Source: Andrena cerasifolii
Taxonomy: Eukaryota > Arthropoda > Insecta > Hymenoptera > Andrenidae
Assembly (NCBI RefSeq): GCF_050908995.1
Contig: NC_135121.1
Coordinates: 19,840,001-19,904,000 of the forward strand
Direction of reading: 5' to 3'
Length of the DNA: 64,000 nucleotides
Position 1 is the stretch's first letter, and the number at the start of each line of letters is the position of its first letter. Under the pieces are notes generated by a model. That model searched no databases. It was not told the origin of the DNA and saw only the letters and a program-made list of their open reading frames with translations. The position numbers were made by a program, and so were the translations under genes. Below are positions 34,501 to 46,860 of the stretch, piece after piece.

Positions 34501-37500
34501 AAATGCGTAGATTTCCCAAGCATCGAAACTCTAACGAAGCAGAGTTTATTGAAACTTTGTTCTTTTATAGCCCACCTTATCTCGCAAAAATAATATCTTC
34601 ATTCAAAAGGAAAATAATAATTAAACGCTATACTACCTTCTAAATAATACAAATGCTACTTAGTTCTCGATGGCTTAAACAGTGAAGATTGATGTTTTTA
34701 ATTTGATAACTTAGAATTAATAGCACTACTATTCACTTAACGCGCGAAATTATGAAGCATCTTGTAGAAACACCTGGTTAAAGGCAGTGGCGGATTTAAC
34801 AGGCCGGCCGATGAGCACTTGCCACCTGGGCCCCTGCTCGGAAGGCCCAACAGGGCCCCATCCTTAAAAAAATTTGTGATTTTATCCAAATTATATTTTT
34901 TTCTGTATTATTACACCGAGCCCATTTTCAGTAAACTACCGCTTTAGTTTCTCGAAAGGGCCCCTGCTCGGAAGGCCCAACAGGGCCCCATCCTTAAACA
35001 AATTTGTGATTTTATCCAAATTATATTTTTTTCTGTATTATTACACCGAGCCCATTTTCAGTAAACTACCGCTTTAGTTTCTCAAAAGGGCCCCTGCTCA
35101 GAAGGCCCCCTAGGGCCCTATTTTCAAAAACAAATTACGATTTTATCCAAGCACTTTTTTTCTATACTTTTCTATAGATTTGCCCCTTTTTAATAAGCTA
35201 CCTCTTGATTTTTCCGAAAAAATGGGGCCCTCAACGTTTGCCACTTGGGCCTTTTTTCTTAAATCCGCCACTGGTTAAAGGATATTGTTTTGGAGAAATA
35301 TTTAATCTATTTATCGGGACGTTGTTGATTTGGTGAATGAATGATGGGTGTACAACATTGGCAGTGGGATCAGGTAATGGGCCCTAACAGGAGGAACGGG
35401 CTATCCCCGTAAGTCCCCTTTAGTAAGCACAGTCAGCAATGAAACGGTACCGAATGCACGTCCATTCGCTTGTATTACCAATCCGTTAGTAAGAATGCCG
35501 ACAATACCTTCTGATTCCAATTGAGAATCAAGTCAAACACGATTGCATTCTCCAACCGTACCCATCCTTACGAATTCCGTTCAGGCCAGTTTTCGCGATG
35601 GAAACTTCCCTCCAACGACCATGAAGCATACTCCGTTTTAAATCCATATTATTTAAATCTGAGGGTATATATATATGTTTATTTTATTTGTCGTATTTTA
35701 TTTGTTTATAATATTTACAGCGATTTTCTGAGTGAAGAAGAAAACTTTATATGTATGTGTGAAATTATTTCCACTATGTTATGAACAAAGAGAAATTTCA
35801 TTTATAAAGAATCTTGTATCTATTTCGACAATATACTGGTTTTATTCGATCACGTTTAAGTAGTTTGTTTATGGTACAGAATATGTTACGAAGAAACGAT
35901 CAGGATTTTTTTATATAAAAATGATGAGATCGTGGGGGTTCTGAGAACAGATTGATACTTGTGTAGCTGGAAGACAATAATTGCTGCAAGTAAGTTAAGA
36001 TCAAAGCAGAATTTCTAAAACAGGAAATTATTTGTTAAAATAAATATGAAGGTGTATTTTATATTCATACGCTTCTAAATGATGGGAAAAGATGGTTAAA
36101 TCATTATTCTAGATTTTTTTGTTAATCCAATAAATAAAACTAAGGTAAAGTTATAGGTTTTAACAAATTCTCCAAATTGCCATTTTCGTTATCGTCCAAC
36201 ATATCAAATAATGGTATTAATGAAAAAATTATAAATGTAGCGATTAATAACTAAATAAATAAATATATAACGTAGTAGTATTTACGACAGAAATCACAAA
36301 ATACTAAGTGTAATAAAAATTTCTCGGACTTTTGTACCAATAAAATTTGAAAATAAAATGTTTGCGATATCATTGTACATTTTGATCGTTTCAGAATTTA
36401 TTTACAATGACTATCACCTGTTTCTATAATGGTCAAACTGTTTTATATCCATAATTGTTTATTTCATTGCATCGACACGAATAAGATTATTAAAATAAAA
36501 ATAAATGTTCTAAGTAATAAAAAAAGATTTAGCACGTTTTAGAAATGAACTATTTAATTGTCGTCTTACCTAACAGTAAGTATTTTTCTATTCACTTTCT
36601 AACCATATATTTAATAGTGAAACACAACTGTTATTAATCAAACAGACCAATAATCTGACGTGATATTTTCGCTACTTGTAATTACTCTAATTAATTATTA
36701 CTCGTTTTGGTTAATAAACATTTATGCTTAAGTATTCGATTTTCGTCTTTTAAATTTTAGAAAAAGAAATTTACATTCCCAATATGCTTACCCTTAAAAT
36801 TTTGCGAAGCATCAATGAACGTAAATTTAAGAAACCTCAATTTTTCGTTTATTAATAATATACATATTTACCTAAGAATCTTTGATGGTACAGATTATTA
36901 GTATTAATCCTTATGTATTATTTATTGTTATTACGATAACAAATAGTACTCAATGATCAGCCCTAATAATTTTCGTAATCAAAGATATTCAGATAAATAC
37001 GTCATTACTAAATGAAATCCTGTTCTTCTGTTTCCTTTCCAGAAAATAATTAAATAACCACACCAGTATAACGAAATACATTATCCATTATCAATTACCA
37101 GGCATTCAAGCCAAAATAGTAGCGCTTCATTCATGCCGGCTCGAGCAACGAACCAAACGTTTTCGACAAATATCCGCTAGTGATAGGATCGAGGAGGAAT
37201 CGAGCAGTTGTTTGATTAAATTACTTCTTCTAGAGCAACATCATTTAACCCACTTTGTCCATATAATTATGAAATATAATTACGATTTCATACTATTTCT
37301 CTCGCGGTATGCTCAAACTAAGCATAGGCACAACTTTAATTACTTAATTCGTCACCTTCAGATTTCCTCCTTGCGGAGAACAGTAAAATCTTTAAGAAGA
37401 TAATTCTAAAACGATCAAAGAGTCAAAGGCTGCAACACTCAATCGTATTGCTGAAAGTTCAAGGGAAGCTTAAATACAAGCGACTAAAAACAAAATTAAA

Positions 37501-40500
37501 AAACGACGTTAAACTAAAGTAGATGAAAACAAACAGAATCTCCGTAGTCTAATTCGCCATCGAAAATCGCAAACTTCTCCAACAAACTTTTTCCATAAAA
37601 TTGAGTGCACTAATACAATACAAATTGTTAAATAATCGAATGCTTAATATCGCCGAAAAAATTTCTCGAGCTATTGTTGGACGGGTCGAAGCCATCACTG
37701 GCAGAGCAATACGTTTCCTCGGGAAGCGTGGGTGGCGAAGAGCTGGAGAACAGAGAGGTGGGGGAGCAAGGGGGGCATCTGGATGAGAAGAGGGGAGGAG
37801 AGGAGAGGGTTCCGGCGTGGATGAGTTCTGCGTAACGCACGTTATGCAAATGGGGATAGTAACATCGTACAAACGTTCATTCGTAGATCGTAACACCGCC
37901 CTCGCTTACACTTTTATGTCATGCGCATTCCCCGAAACACGCTCGCCCAAACGAATCAATATTAACGGCGTGTTAAAAGTTCGTCCGAGGTCGTAGCGGC
38001 AAGCCTCGCCGTAAGAGCACGCATACAGGCTGTTTCAAAACATGTGGTAGAAATATAAGGGCAGCAGAATTTTACACGAGAATAAAAATAGGAAATATGG
38101 AGCAAAATTTCGTTTCAAGTGGCTTCCCCTTCAGGAAAATCAACAACGAAGAATACTCGCTTGATACGCGCACATCTATAAAAAAAAATCGGCAGAATTT
38201 ATCGGTAAACGTGGAGCAACTGCGCATGAAATTAATTCCTGTGCAAAAGTGAGCCGAACATTCAGAATAACTTTTTTTCCAATGAGCTCCAAAATTATGG
38301 ATTAAAGTAAACAAAAATAAAAGAAATTAATTTATTCCACAATCGATATCGTTGGACTGGAAACACCATTCGAAAAGAAATTATTCTTCAATTTCGACTT
38401 ATTTATTGTACGAGGATTTATTTCATTCCCAGCTGTGCCGGGTTGTATGTAGGTACTGATATATTTGGATGATTCTTAGTTAAGTACGCGCTGTTATCAA
38501 AATTCGTATTTTGGAGAAAGGAATTTCATACGAACCAATTTTATTCCACATTATCTGCTTATTTTTTCCTGTAGATCGCTTCCCTCTGGATGAAGCGCCT
38601 ATTACGAAACACCCTGTACCTATGTATCGACTGAACCGTAAGGAATTCGAGGCAGCCGGGATCGCGTTGTTGTTTTGCGGTGAGCATGTACTATTCAAAT
38701 ATTTTGGGAAACTCGACTGTCTGGACAACGGGAGGAGTTGAGTGCGAAAACAAACTAAATAAAGTCGATTCGATTTCTGAAATAATTGCTGAACATCGGT
38801 GGAGATAGCTTTACAGCTCGAGGGATTTGCCATTTTCGTTGGTATATTAATCTCTTCGTTTCCAATAGAAGTTATGGCTGCTTTCAATATCTGAAGATGC
38901 GTTAAATAGCTGAGAAATTAAACATTGTGGTACAATGGCACAAAACGTGTCAATACATCAAATTAAATATGTTGGTTATTTCAATTTTTTGTGATATAAA
39001 AATTGTTTATTAGATTACTTTTATAATTCAGTTATTAATCAATTATATCAACTCACTGGTGATTACTTGAACTGACTTGGATTTCTTCAATCCTTATTAT
39101 TTTATCATAATATAACGTTACTTAAAAAAAAAAAACAACTACGTGTATGTATAAGTTTTCACAAATTTTGTGACATGAATAAAAATATAAAAAAAATTGG
39201 AAATAAGATTCAACATCTGATCCCGTGTGTAGAACCGTTTTAAGAACATTAATTTTATTGTTGCTGTCCAACAGAAAATGACGAATTTCGATTTGCGTTA
39301 TGATACCGAATTGAAATGAGAATCATCGTGTGAAGTACAAATGTGTCAACGAAGCAGAAATTAAAGAAGTACCAATCTACCGAACACGATTCGTTATCAA
39401 TGACTGTTTATTTGAAAAAATGCATAAAGAACTGTTTATTTGTTTCGAAACGAAAAATGTGGGGACCCAGAAACTATTCTTACCGTGCCAACTTTTTCGA
39501 GATGCCAGGTCAGTAACATTTTTTGCAACGATATATTTATACCAAAAAATTGCGACTGGTCCGGAAAACGATTTTAAACACGATATTCAAGAATAACATT
39601 GTCCAAAGAGATCACGATAAGTCAAGGCAAATAGAAACGAATTCAAATTTCCGATAAATAATTCGAGGAAAATAAAAACGATTAAAAATTTCCGATAAGT
39701 CGAGGAGAATAGAAAGGATTTATCGATAATTAGTGGGAAATAGAAGCGATTTCAATTAATTTCGATGCTTCATAATTAAAAATACAGCGAAGCATAATTA
39801 ATTTATGTGTCACCGTAAAAAGACAATTAAATTGTTCACTAAAGAAAATTGATATGCTCTCTAAATCAATCTTTTACATTTAAACGTATAAACATTAAAC
39901 TTTTCCGTTTCTTCTTCAAACTGTCGAGATTTTTCTAGTCGAGTTTATCTGAAGGTCAGCATATTACACATGGTTAAATTCATTTCCTTCTCGGTTATAG
40001 CTTTTTGTTTAGTAAAATATTCCATCGCAACAGTGCAAGTAAAAGATATGAATTATTTTGTAATCGAAAATGGAAATGCCCTCTAAAAGAAAACGTACAA
40101 AATTCAATCCTGTAGCTATAGCCATCATTATACATACAACCGAATGGATCATATTGATTTTTATTTAATCCAGTGGCGGATTTACCAGGCAGCCGATAAG
40201 CAGTTTAAATTATGATTTTATCCAGACACTATTTTTATTTGGTTTCCCATAATTTTCATACCACACACGCGTAGATTTATTTGCAATTCTGTTATGTACA
40301 CAGGATGTCCCAGAACGGAGGTGACCTGGGCCATTTTCCTTAAATCCGCCACGGATTTAATCCATCACAAACTCAAACCAATAACTCAAACTATTTCGCG
40401 TTACATACCGACTACGAATATTGCTAATTAATATAGTCTACGCAAAGCACCAATGAAAAAGTTTTTCCAATCAAAATTATTCGCCAGCCTTGGCTAAGCA

Positions 40501-42978
40501 AATGGATTCCCCGAAAATGGCAGTTAAACCCGTCAAAACCGCGGGCATTCTTTACCTATCGATCTCGGAGGAAGTCAGCCGCTCGGAAATGAGCACGCAT
40601 CGTCACTTCCGAACGGTCAGAAATGACACGAGCCGGTAAATGAGTACATAGAGAACGCGGAACGGAGCACGATGAAAGAAACGAGAAGCATCGAACACAC
40701 GGGACGTCATATCCGGGCGTGATAGATCGAGCCAAGGTGAGCAGAGGCCGTGAGCGGCCCTCTAATGAAGAAAATCTGCCTTGCATTTTAAAGGACTTCT
40801 TATCCCCCCTCGCGTTAACGCGCACCGATCCTTCGGGATCGGCCGCGACAAAATCTCCCACGATACCAACCTCTGATTAGCCAGTGTCCTACCTCCTCTC
40901 CCCTTTTACAACATTCTCGAATCGTTTCCCTCGGCGTTGAAAAATATTCAATTTGTGTTTTTTTATAAGCAACCATATTCGAGTTCATATCTGTCATCTT
41001 TAAAATCGCGTGGGATAGATGTCCTAATTACTGTCAGTGTCCCTATTACTGCCACTTTATTTATTTTACTTAAAGAAAATGTAACGTAGAAAGAATAGTG
41101 TACAGTAATAATTATAATAATAATAATAATAACAACAGTCCTAATTAATAATATTTTTTGTATACTATTCTTTACAGGTACGTTACGTTTTTATTAAGCA
41201 AAATAAATAAATTGGCAATAATTGGGACATCTACCCTAAAATCTGGAGAGGCTTTTATGTTAAGACAAACTGTATCAGAATTTGTTCGGACATTATCTTT
41301 TATTTCTGAATTTAACCTTTTATGAAGGAAGAGAGATGGGACTTATTTAAGTAAACTTTATTGTTTGATATTTATATCTGGAGAAATAAATAATGGAAGG
41401 TGATTATCTCACCAGGCTCGAAGTTCTTCTTCATTCGACGCCACTGCCTCGCGTAGACCAAAGCCGAACATCCTGCGACCAGAAAGAACAGGACGCACGC
41501 GCAGACTGCGAGAATCAGCGCTCCCGTTTGCCAATCCCATAGGATATCCTCCTTGGGGGTGGACGTCTTCCTTGGACGAGGCTCGATTGTCCTCTGTTTT
41601 AGATCCCAGCGAAATACAATTTAAAGAGATCGCGGATAAATGTAAATGAATGTCTATATAGTAGAGCTGTAAATATTCGAATACTCCTAATTATTCGATT
41701 ATTCGATTCGAATTCTCCGGTATTCGAATATTGAAATCTCAAATTCTCTGGTATTCGAATATTCGATTCGAATTCTCTGGTATTCAAATATTCGATTCGA
41801 ATTTTCGATTCGAATTCTCCGGTATTCGAACATTGAAATCTCAAATTCTCTGGTATTCGAATATTCGATTCGAATTCTCTGGTATTCAAATATTCGATTC
41901 GAATTATCTGGTATTCGAATTTTCGACTCGAATACTCCGGTGTTAGAATATTCAAATCTCAAATTCTCTGTTATTCGAATATTCCAATCTCAAATTCTCT
42001 GGTTTTCGAATATTCGAATCTCAAATTCTCTGATATTCGAATATTCGAATCTCAAACTCTCTGGTATTCGAATCTCAAATCTTCTGGTATTCGAATCCCA
42101 AATTTTCTGGTATTCGAATCCCAAATTTTCTGGTATTCGAATCTCAAATTCTCTGGTATTCGAATCTCAAATTCGAATTATCTGGTATTTGAATATTCAA
42201 ATCTCAAATTCAAATTCTCTGGTATTTTAATATTCGTAGCAGCCCTAATGTCTACACTGCCAGCCAAAAGTTTCAAGTTACTTGCCTGTTTCATTAAAAT
42301 CATATCGCGTGACAGATTTCCTCCCCATTCGAACAGTTTCACCCAATGATTGCAATGTTCTTCATTGCAATAAACGTTCACATCTTAACGCGGGAAGGAG
42401 TTACTTAAATTTATTCGTTAAAAGGAACATCTCCACTTCCCTCAATGCAAAGGGAGCCTCGAAACTTTGGATTTGGCAGTGTACTCACTCGCCAAACGGA
42501 GGGTTGGCGACGCAACAGATACTACAGAAGTAGGATAGTCCTTTGGTACCTGGTCCTTCGTCTTCGATTCGATACTCTGCTCCAAATTCCCTACGCGCTC
42601 GGCGACGTCCTTGGACTCTTGTTTGATCTGTTGCTGCTCCAAGTCCGGAAACCTCCACAGCATCTTGGATGTGACAGCCTCGAGGCTCCTCTGACCGGTT
42701 TCCAGCCTTTTCCTCGTCGAGAGGAAAGACCAATCGAGCTCGAGTGCCGACAGCGGACCGCAGATAGCATCCTTGTAGATCGCGCAGGGGCTCAGGGTGA
42801 ATTCAGGGGCGCATCTGGTGCAGGGCCAACAGGTGGCACGCTCGACCGACCAAAATTCGAGACCCGGTTTACAGACCGGATATTGGGGGGCGGATGTCGA
42901 GCAGCCAGCCTTATGGAGACCGACCAATAGCAGCAGCACGGCTAACAGATATACCCGATTGGGCTCCCGAGGCATCAC
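31548..42978 (-). CDS. TNF receptor superfamily member, wengen-like
   Basis: Minus-strand exons: 42978-42485, 41591-41413, 33497-33369, 31711-31548, about 321 residues. Order: signal peptide (VYLLAVLLLLVGLHKAGC), one cysteine-rich domain (VCKPGLEFWSVERATCWPC, TRC, SPC, AIC; six cysteines after the leader), the segment ALELDWSFL, a charged stalk, a transmembrane helix (GALILAVCACVLFFLVAG), a basic juxtamembrane stretch (RQWRRMKKNF), and a cytoplasmic tail rich in charged residues with no death domain that I can see. A single extracellular CRD and no death domain fit insect Wengen, the receptor for the TNF ligand Eiger. The exon 1/2 junction is uncertain: the best-looking donor (GTGAGT at 42488) gives the wrong phase, while GA|GTACAC with acceptor CAGAG|G keeps frame. 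The intron between exons 2 and 3 is about 7.9 kb. ATG at 42975 is an alternative start. Confidence 0.87.
32400..32645. repeat. Palindromic element in the last intron of the TNF receptor
   Basis: GTATTAACAGAACTTGATTA on the left is answered by TAATCAAGTTCTGTTAATAC on the right. The arms of about 100 bases, including AACAATAACAAAACTGAGC, match almost perfectly around a loop of about 45 bases. Non-coding. Confidence 0.9.
33510..34784. other. Intron of the TNF receptor, left of the first CAGTGGCGG element
   Basis: AT-rich intron sequence. The 34123-34480 patch is GC-richer, with overlapping open frames on both strands (for example RMECELNYGMRFCFLKAP on plus). I could not match it to a family, and it has no convincing splice borders, so it is not called as an exon. 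Confidence 0.4.
34785..35273. mobile_element. CAGTGGCGG element with perfect 8-bp target duplication
   Basis: The ends are CAGTGGCGGATTTAA and TTAAATCCGCCACTG. The flanks are GTTAAAGG on both sides (34777-34784 and 35274-35281), a perfect 8-bp duplication as made by hAT or P-type transposases. The interior holds two near-identical direct repeats of about 131 bp (starting GGGCCCCTGCTCGGAAGGCC at about 34830 and 34959) and a third diverged unit. Non-coding. It lies in the long intron of the wengen-like gene. Confidence 0.9.
35282..40170. other. Long intron of the TNF receptor, mostly unremarkable
   Basis: AT-rich sequence without exons that I can support. A purine-rich, GC-richer patch at about 37670-37830 is open on both strands but has only simple-sequence translations. 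An inverted CACCCTGTA motif near 38605 marks another ACAGGGTG-type element end. 36000-37100 is very AT-rich with no features. Confidence 0.5.
40171..40354. mobile_element. Second CAGTGGCGG element, short, with 8-bp target duplication
   Basis: It begins CAGTGGCGGATTTA and ends TTAAATCCGCCACGG, with one mismatch in the last bases relative to the 34785 copy. Both flanks are ATTTAATC (40163-40170 and 40355-40362), a perfect 8-bp duplication. At about 184 bp it is an internal-deletion derivative of the same family. Non-coding, in the same intron. Confidence 0.85.
40500..40900. other. GC-richer patch in the TNF receptor intron
   Basis: This stretch is CpG-rich compared with its surroundings and open over 101 codons on the minus strand (40556-40861). 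The predicted peptide has no recognisable domain and no clear splice borders. It could be an untranslated or alternative first exon of the wengen-like gene, or a regulatory island. Confidence 0.25.
41680..42240. repeat. Tandem array of TATTCGAAT-based units in TNF receptor intron 1
   Basis: About 560 bp consist of variants of TATTCGAATATTCGATTCG and AATTCTCTGG in head-to-tail order, with unit length shifting between about 20 and 45 bases. TTCGAA palindromes are frequent. Open frames here (for example 41699-41962) are artefacts of the repeat lacking stops. The array lies between the first two exons of the wengen-like gene. Confidence 0.92.
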
Positions 42979-44275
42979 CTGGAACAGTTTTTATCGGGAC
43001 TTTCAAAGACGTGGTGACCAGCCTGAAAGTACAGAGACTCGCTACGTCTCATCGAAAGATTATAATCTATCTATTTATCCTCTACGTACAGTGCTGGAAA
43101 TATTCATTGCCCCACTCGAATATTAAATACGCGATCACTTATACCTCTCTTATTATTAGTACTAGGAAAATATTATTGCAAAATTTATTTATTGAAAAAT
43201 GTGTAACTCACTATCTTGACCGGAATAAGTTGCGTACGAATTATTTTATCAATCGTATTGAAAATTCTGCGTACTAGAGTAAATTTGAAAGTGATGCAAC
43301 AAATATTCTCAGTACCTACTGTATATAAAATAGAATGTCTCTCTGTATATTCTCTATTAATTCCTAAACTCTCTGACCAATTTGGACGAAATTTTATATA
43401 GTTACTCTCTAGGACCCTGCGGAAAATATAGGCTACCATGAAACGTGGACACCCCACCCCCTCCCCCTGATTTCAACCCCTTGACACTTTCCGATAATTT
43501 TTTTTTTTTTCTTTAGCTTTAAATCACTGAATGGGCCATACTTTGTATGCAGGTAGTGCACAACGTATGTGGCAATATGTACGTATGTGCAGTAGGTACT
43601 CAAAAGTTTGCGAGAAAATCGAGTTCAACGTTTTGCCACTTCCCGATATACGCACGCCTAAGTGAAAGTCAACCTGCAATTAAATTCCAATGGCAGCGCG
43701 ACTGTAATACATATCTGTAGCAATTTCAGGCATTGTATGTATAGAATTTTATGAACTTCCGATTATTACTACAATTAGTTGTTTATATCGATTTTGTTCT
43801 TACATATAGATTTGTGTACAGGATTTGGGAAAGATAAGCCTTTCAATCTGATTTGTCCATACAATTTTAAGTAGTCAGCCCCGTGTATTTAAGACATCAC
43901 CTATTATACACGTTACGGACCAATTATATGTAAAATTGTGGCTAAATCAGTGACTCGTGTAGGATATACCTAGCCTTGTCAATTAGGGGGCGTGCAAAGC
44001 AACAGTCTTGAGGGTGCAAGCCACCAAATGTGTTCTTAGCCACTCATTAAAGGACTGCACTTATGTATTTGGTAACATTTCTATACCCATTAGAATCTTT
44101 AAAGCACTAATGTCCAAATATGTATACATATGCTGGATATTTCCCTAGGCTCTTGACTCATTTGCAAGACACTTAACAACGCTAATGACTTCGTTCCGTG
44201 TTGCTTTTACAACATCGCTATATCTTTGCAAGGCACACTATACTTACTTTATCTAAAACAAAAAAGTGAAACTGT
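42979..44275. other. Upstream of the TNF receptor; no gene recognised
   Basis: The first few hundred bases are the natural place for the wengen-like promoter and 5' untranslated region. No clear TATA box or initiator could be assigned. A C-rich run at about 43448-43480 (CACCCCACCCCCTCCCCCTG) resembles degraded repeat sequence near 29285. Confidence 0.45.
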
Positions 44276-44478
44276 GTTTTACTTTTATACATATGTAGCT
44301 TCAATTTGATAAACCAGACTGGAATAAAAATTCATTGAGGGGAGTGGTGAGTTTTCAAATCAAATTTTTGCTATGAAAATTCTTAAATTCTCTTATGTAA
44401 CAAAGAAATATATAACTTGTCAGTATTCTGGTTCATCAAATTGAAGATACATATGTATAAAGTAAAATGCCGTTTCAT
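44276..44478. repeat. Inverted-repeat element, about 200 bp
   Basis: TTTTACTTTTATACATATGT and CTTCAATTTGATAAACCAGA on the left are inverted on the right as CTGGTTCATCAAATTGAAG and ATACATATGTATAAAGTAAA. The loop contains GGGGAGTGGTGAG. Non-coding. Confidence 0.75.
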
Positions 44479-44528
44479 TTTTCTCGTTCAGATTACCTGG
44501 AAGATAAATATCATGCACACCAGGGGAC

Positions 44529-45149
44529 AATAGGTGATATTTAGGAATTAATTAAAGGAAAACTACTATATATAATGTGATGGGACTGTTTGCATTGTAT
44601 TAAGGATGTCTAAAGTTATAGAAATATATTTTTTGTTTTATAATTATTCATTGCAGACGGCCCTGGGTGACCGTTAAAGTCAAGGCGTCAAAAAAATTCA
44701 TCCAAATCGCTGGGCGCTGTATCTCCAAAAGTTATTATCCGATTCGACTGAAACCTTATTTATTTTGAAGATTATTCTTCTGTCTAGGGGGGCTAGAGAA
44801 AATTACAAAAAATGACATATTTTTTTTTAGAAAATAACAAAACTTTAAGTTTGAAATCACTTTTCCCTGTATTTTTTGTCCTTTCAACGCCTTTGAAAAT
44901 TATAATTTTTCAATTTTTGTATTTTTTTCTGGTACCCCCCCCTAGCCAGAAGTATATTCTTCAAATTAAAAAAAGTTTCAGTCGAATCGGATAATAATTT
45001 TTGGAGATACAGCGCCCACCGTTTTGAGAACACTGTTTCGAGAAACACGCGTTTACAACAAATCCTTTTAAACACGTATTCCTAAAAGATTGAAATTCGA
45101 AAAATGAGATAAAACAAAAATCGACATTTAGACCGGAACCTCCCCTTAA
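44529..45149. mobile_element. TTAA-family A, copy 3, truncated on the left
   Basis: The right end GACCGGAACCTCCCCTTAA is intact, but homology on the left starts inside the element at ACAATAGGTGATATTTAGGA, so the left terminal repeat and TTAA are lost. The internal block GTCGAATCGGATAATAA and the flanking poly-T regions match copies 1 and 2. Confidence 0.85.
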
Positions 45150-45427
45150 TCTAAAAATTAAAAAAAAAACTGCAACTTCTTCAAGGATGCATAAAATCAT
45201 GGTCCAAATTTCAGACGAATCGAATGGCTAGTTTCTTTTAAAAAATCCCAAATTTTGCTGTGTTTTTAGTTAAAAAAAATAGGACTCCCCCTTAAGGATA
45301 GAATCCTAATAGGATTAACATAAAAAGAATAATGGAAGCAAATTGGACCAAGTTACGAAGAAACCTACCAACCTTGAAAAGCCAAAAAATGAATTAAACA
45401 CAGCACGAATCCCATAATTCTGTGATC

Positions 45428-45590
45428 GTTATTTTGCAAAAAAAAACTACCAACCCTTAGAGCAACTCTTACATTATACAATTATTAAAACTACCAAGCC
45501 ATAGTTCCATCTTAGACTTAAAAAACAAAAAGCTACGGAAAATTCAAAATAATATTATCACTCATTGAAAAACATTACAAAACAATATCA
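45428..45590. repeat. Dispersed repeat, copy 2
   Basis: It matches 3340-3500 with small differences (shared ATTATACAATTATTAAAAC and CTACCAAGCCAT). Both copies lie near a family A element, which may mean that they are part of a larger composite repeat. Non-coding. Confidence 0.6.
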
Positions 45591-46132
45591 GGAAATAAAA
45601 TATACCCAATAAAAATAAAGCTTCTTTTCTCCAACAATTAAAATTCTCAAACTTTTACTCAATTCCAGATCACTGAGGGTTGGTAGCTTCCCGCGTAACT
45701 TACCCCAACTGTTGCTTTTCGCGCTGATTAATATACTGGCAAAAACGCGGTATCGTCAGCGGAAACTTTCAACCCCAAACAGTCCCTTTTCTTCAAACAG
45801 ACCGCTCGTGGGAACGGAATACTTTCTTTCGGCCGACCCTTGAAATAATCGAGCGTGTAAAGTAGCCGTTTAACCGGCAAAACCGGGCAGGCTGTTTCTA
45901 CTTCCGGCTCGTTCGCGATGTAATTACATCCGCAGTTGTATCGCGAGCGTACACTTTTATGGGTGTGCGTACGCACGCGCATTAGAATAATTTCGCCGTG
46001 AATCAATTGACCGCGATTCAGCCGCGATTTCGCCCGCCATTTCTGTTAGCAGCAGGAATTTTTTCCGCGCACAGCAATTCCCAGCAACGAATCTGCCGCA
46101 GTCGATAAGTCCACGCAAAACAGATTCTAGAC

Positions 46133-46860
46133 TTAAGGGGGTATACCCGTTTGAACCCTCGGAAAATGTATACATTTTGTGGATTTTTTTACAAGTCAAC
46201 GGTTTGATGCAGATTTCCCGTTTTTTAACTATGTTTACATAGTATTATGAACTACTTATAAAAAAAGTTTCAGTTAAAAAACTATTGTTTTTCGGAAGTT
46301 ACGGATACATGTCCGAAAGTCTCTCGATTTTAGACGGCTAAACGGTGGCCCTAAAAACTCGCGCTACGTTCAACCAATTCACCTCCAATTTTGCATGCAG
46401 GATCATAATAAGATTCCGCATCGTCCAACGAAGGCTTTTTTTATTTCGATTCCCCGTTTATTATTTATAAAGGAAAAAGGTGGATTTTTCTCTTAGAAAA
46501 ATTTAACTTTACCTTTGATCTCTCACCATTTCTTTATTTTTCAAAATTTTCAAAATCGCCTTCGTTGGACGATGTGGAATCTTATTATGATTCTGCATGC
46601 AAAATTTGAAGTAAATTGGTTGAACGTAGCGCGAGTTTTTAGGGCCACCGTTTAGCCGTCTAAAATCGAGAGACTTTCGGACATGTATCCGTAACTTCCG
46701 AAAAACAATAGTTTTTTAACTGAAACTTTTTTTATAAGTAGTTCATAATACTATGTAAACATAGTTAAAAAACGGGAAATCTGCATCAAACCGTTGACTT
46801 GTAAAAAAATCCACAAAATGTATACATTTTCCGAGGGTTCAAACGGGTATACCCCCTTAA
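46133..46860. mobile_element. TTAA-flanked palindromic element, family B copy 2
   Basis: 728 bp with TTAA at both ends, the same length and orientation as the copy at 25874-26601. By eye the two differ at two positions only (near 46383 and near 46775). The right TTAA is followed immediately by GGGGTTACACACCCC, which itself resembles the start of another TTAAGGGG element, so this copy may have inserted at the edge of a different one. Confidence 0.92.

Noticed and set aside
37549..37896. 115-codon minus-strand open frame
   Set aside because: Purine-rich simple sequence yields a proline/serine peptide; no domain, no splice support.
41599..42230. Long open frames on both strands with repeated EYSNTREF-like peptides
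   Set aside because: They are translations of the TATTCGAAT tandem array, which lacks stops in several frames; not a protein.
42445..42930. 161-codon plus-strand open frame opposite the TNF receptor exon
   Set aside because: It is the antisense shadow of the cysteine-rich domain exon and has no domain of its own.
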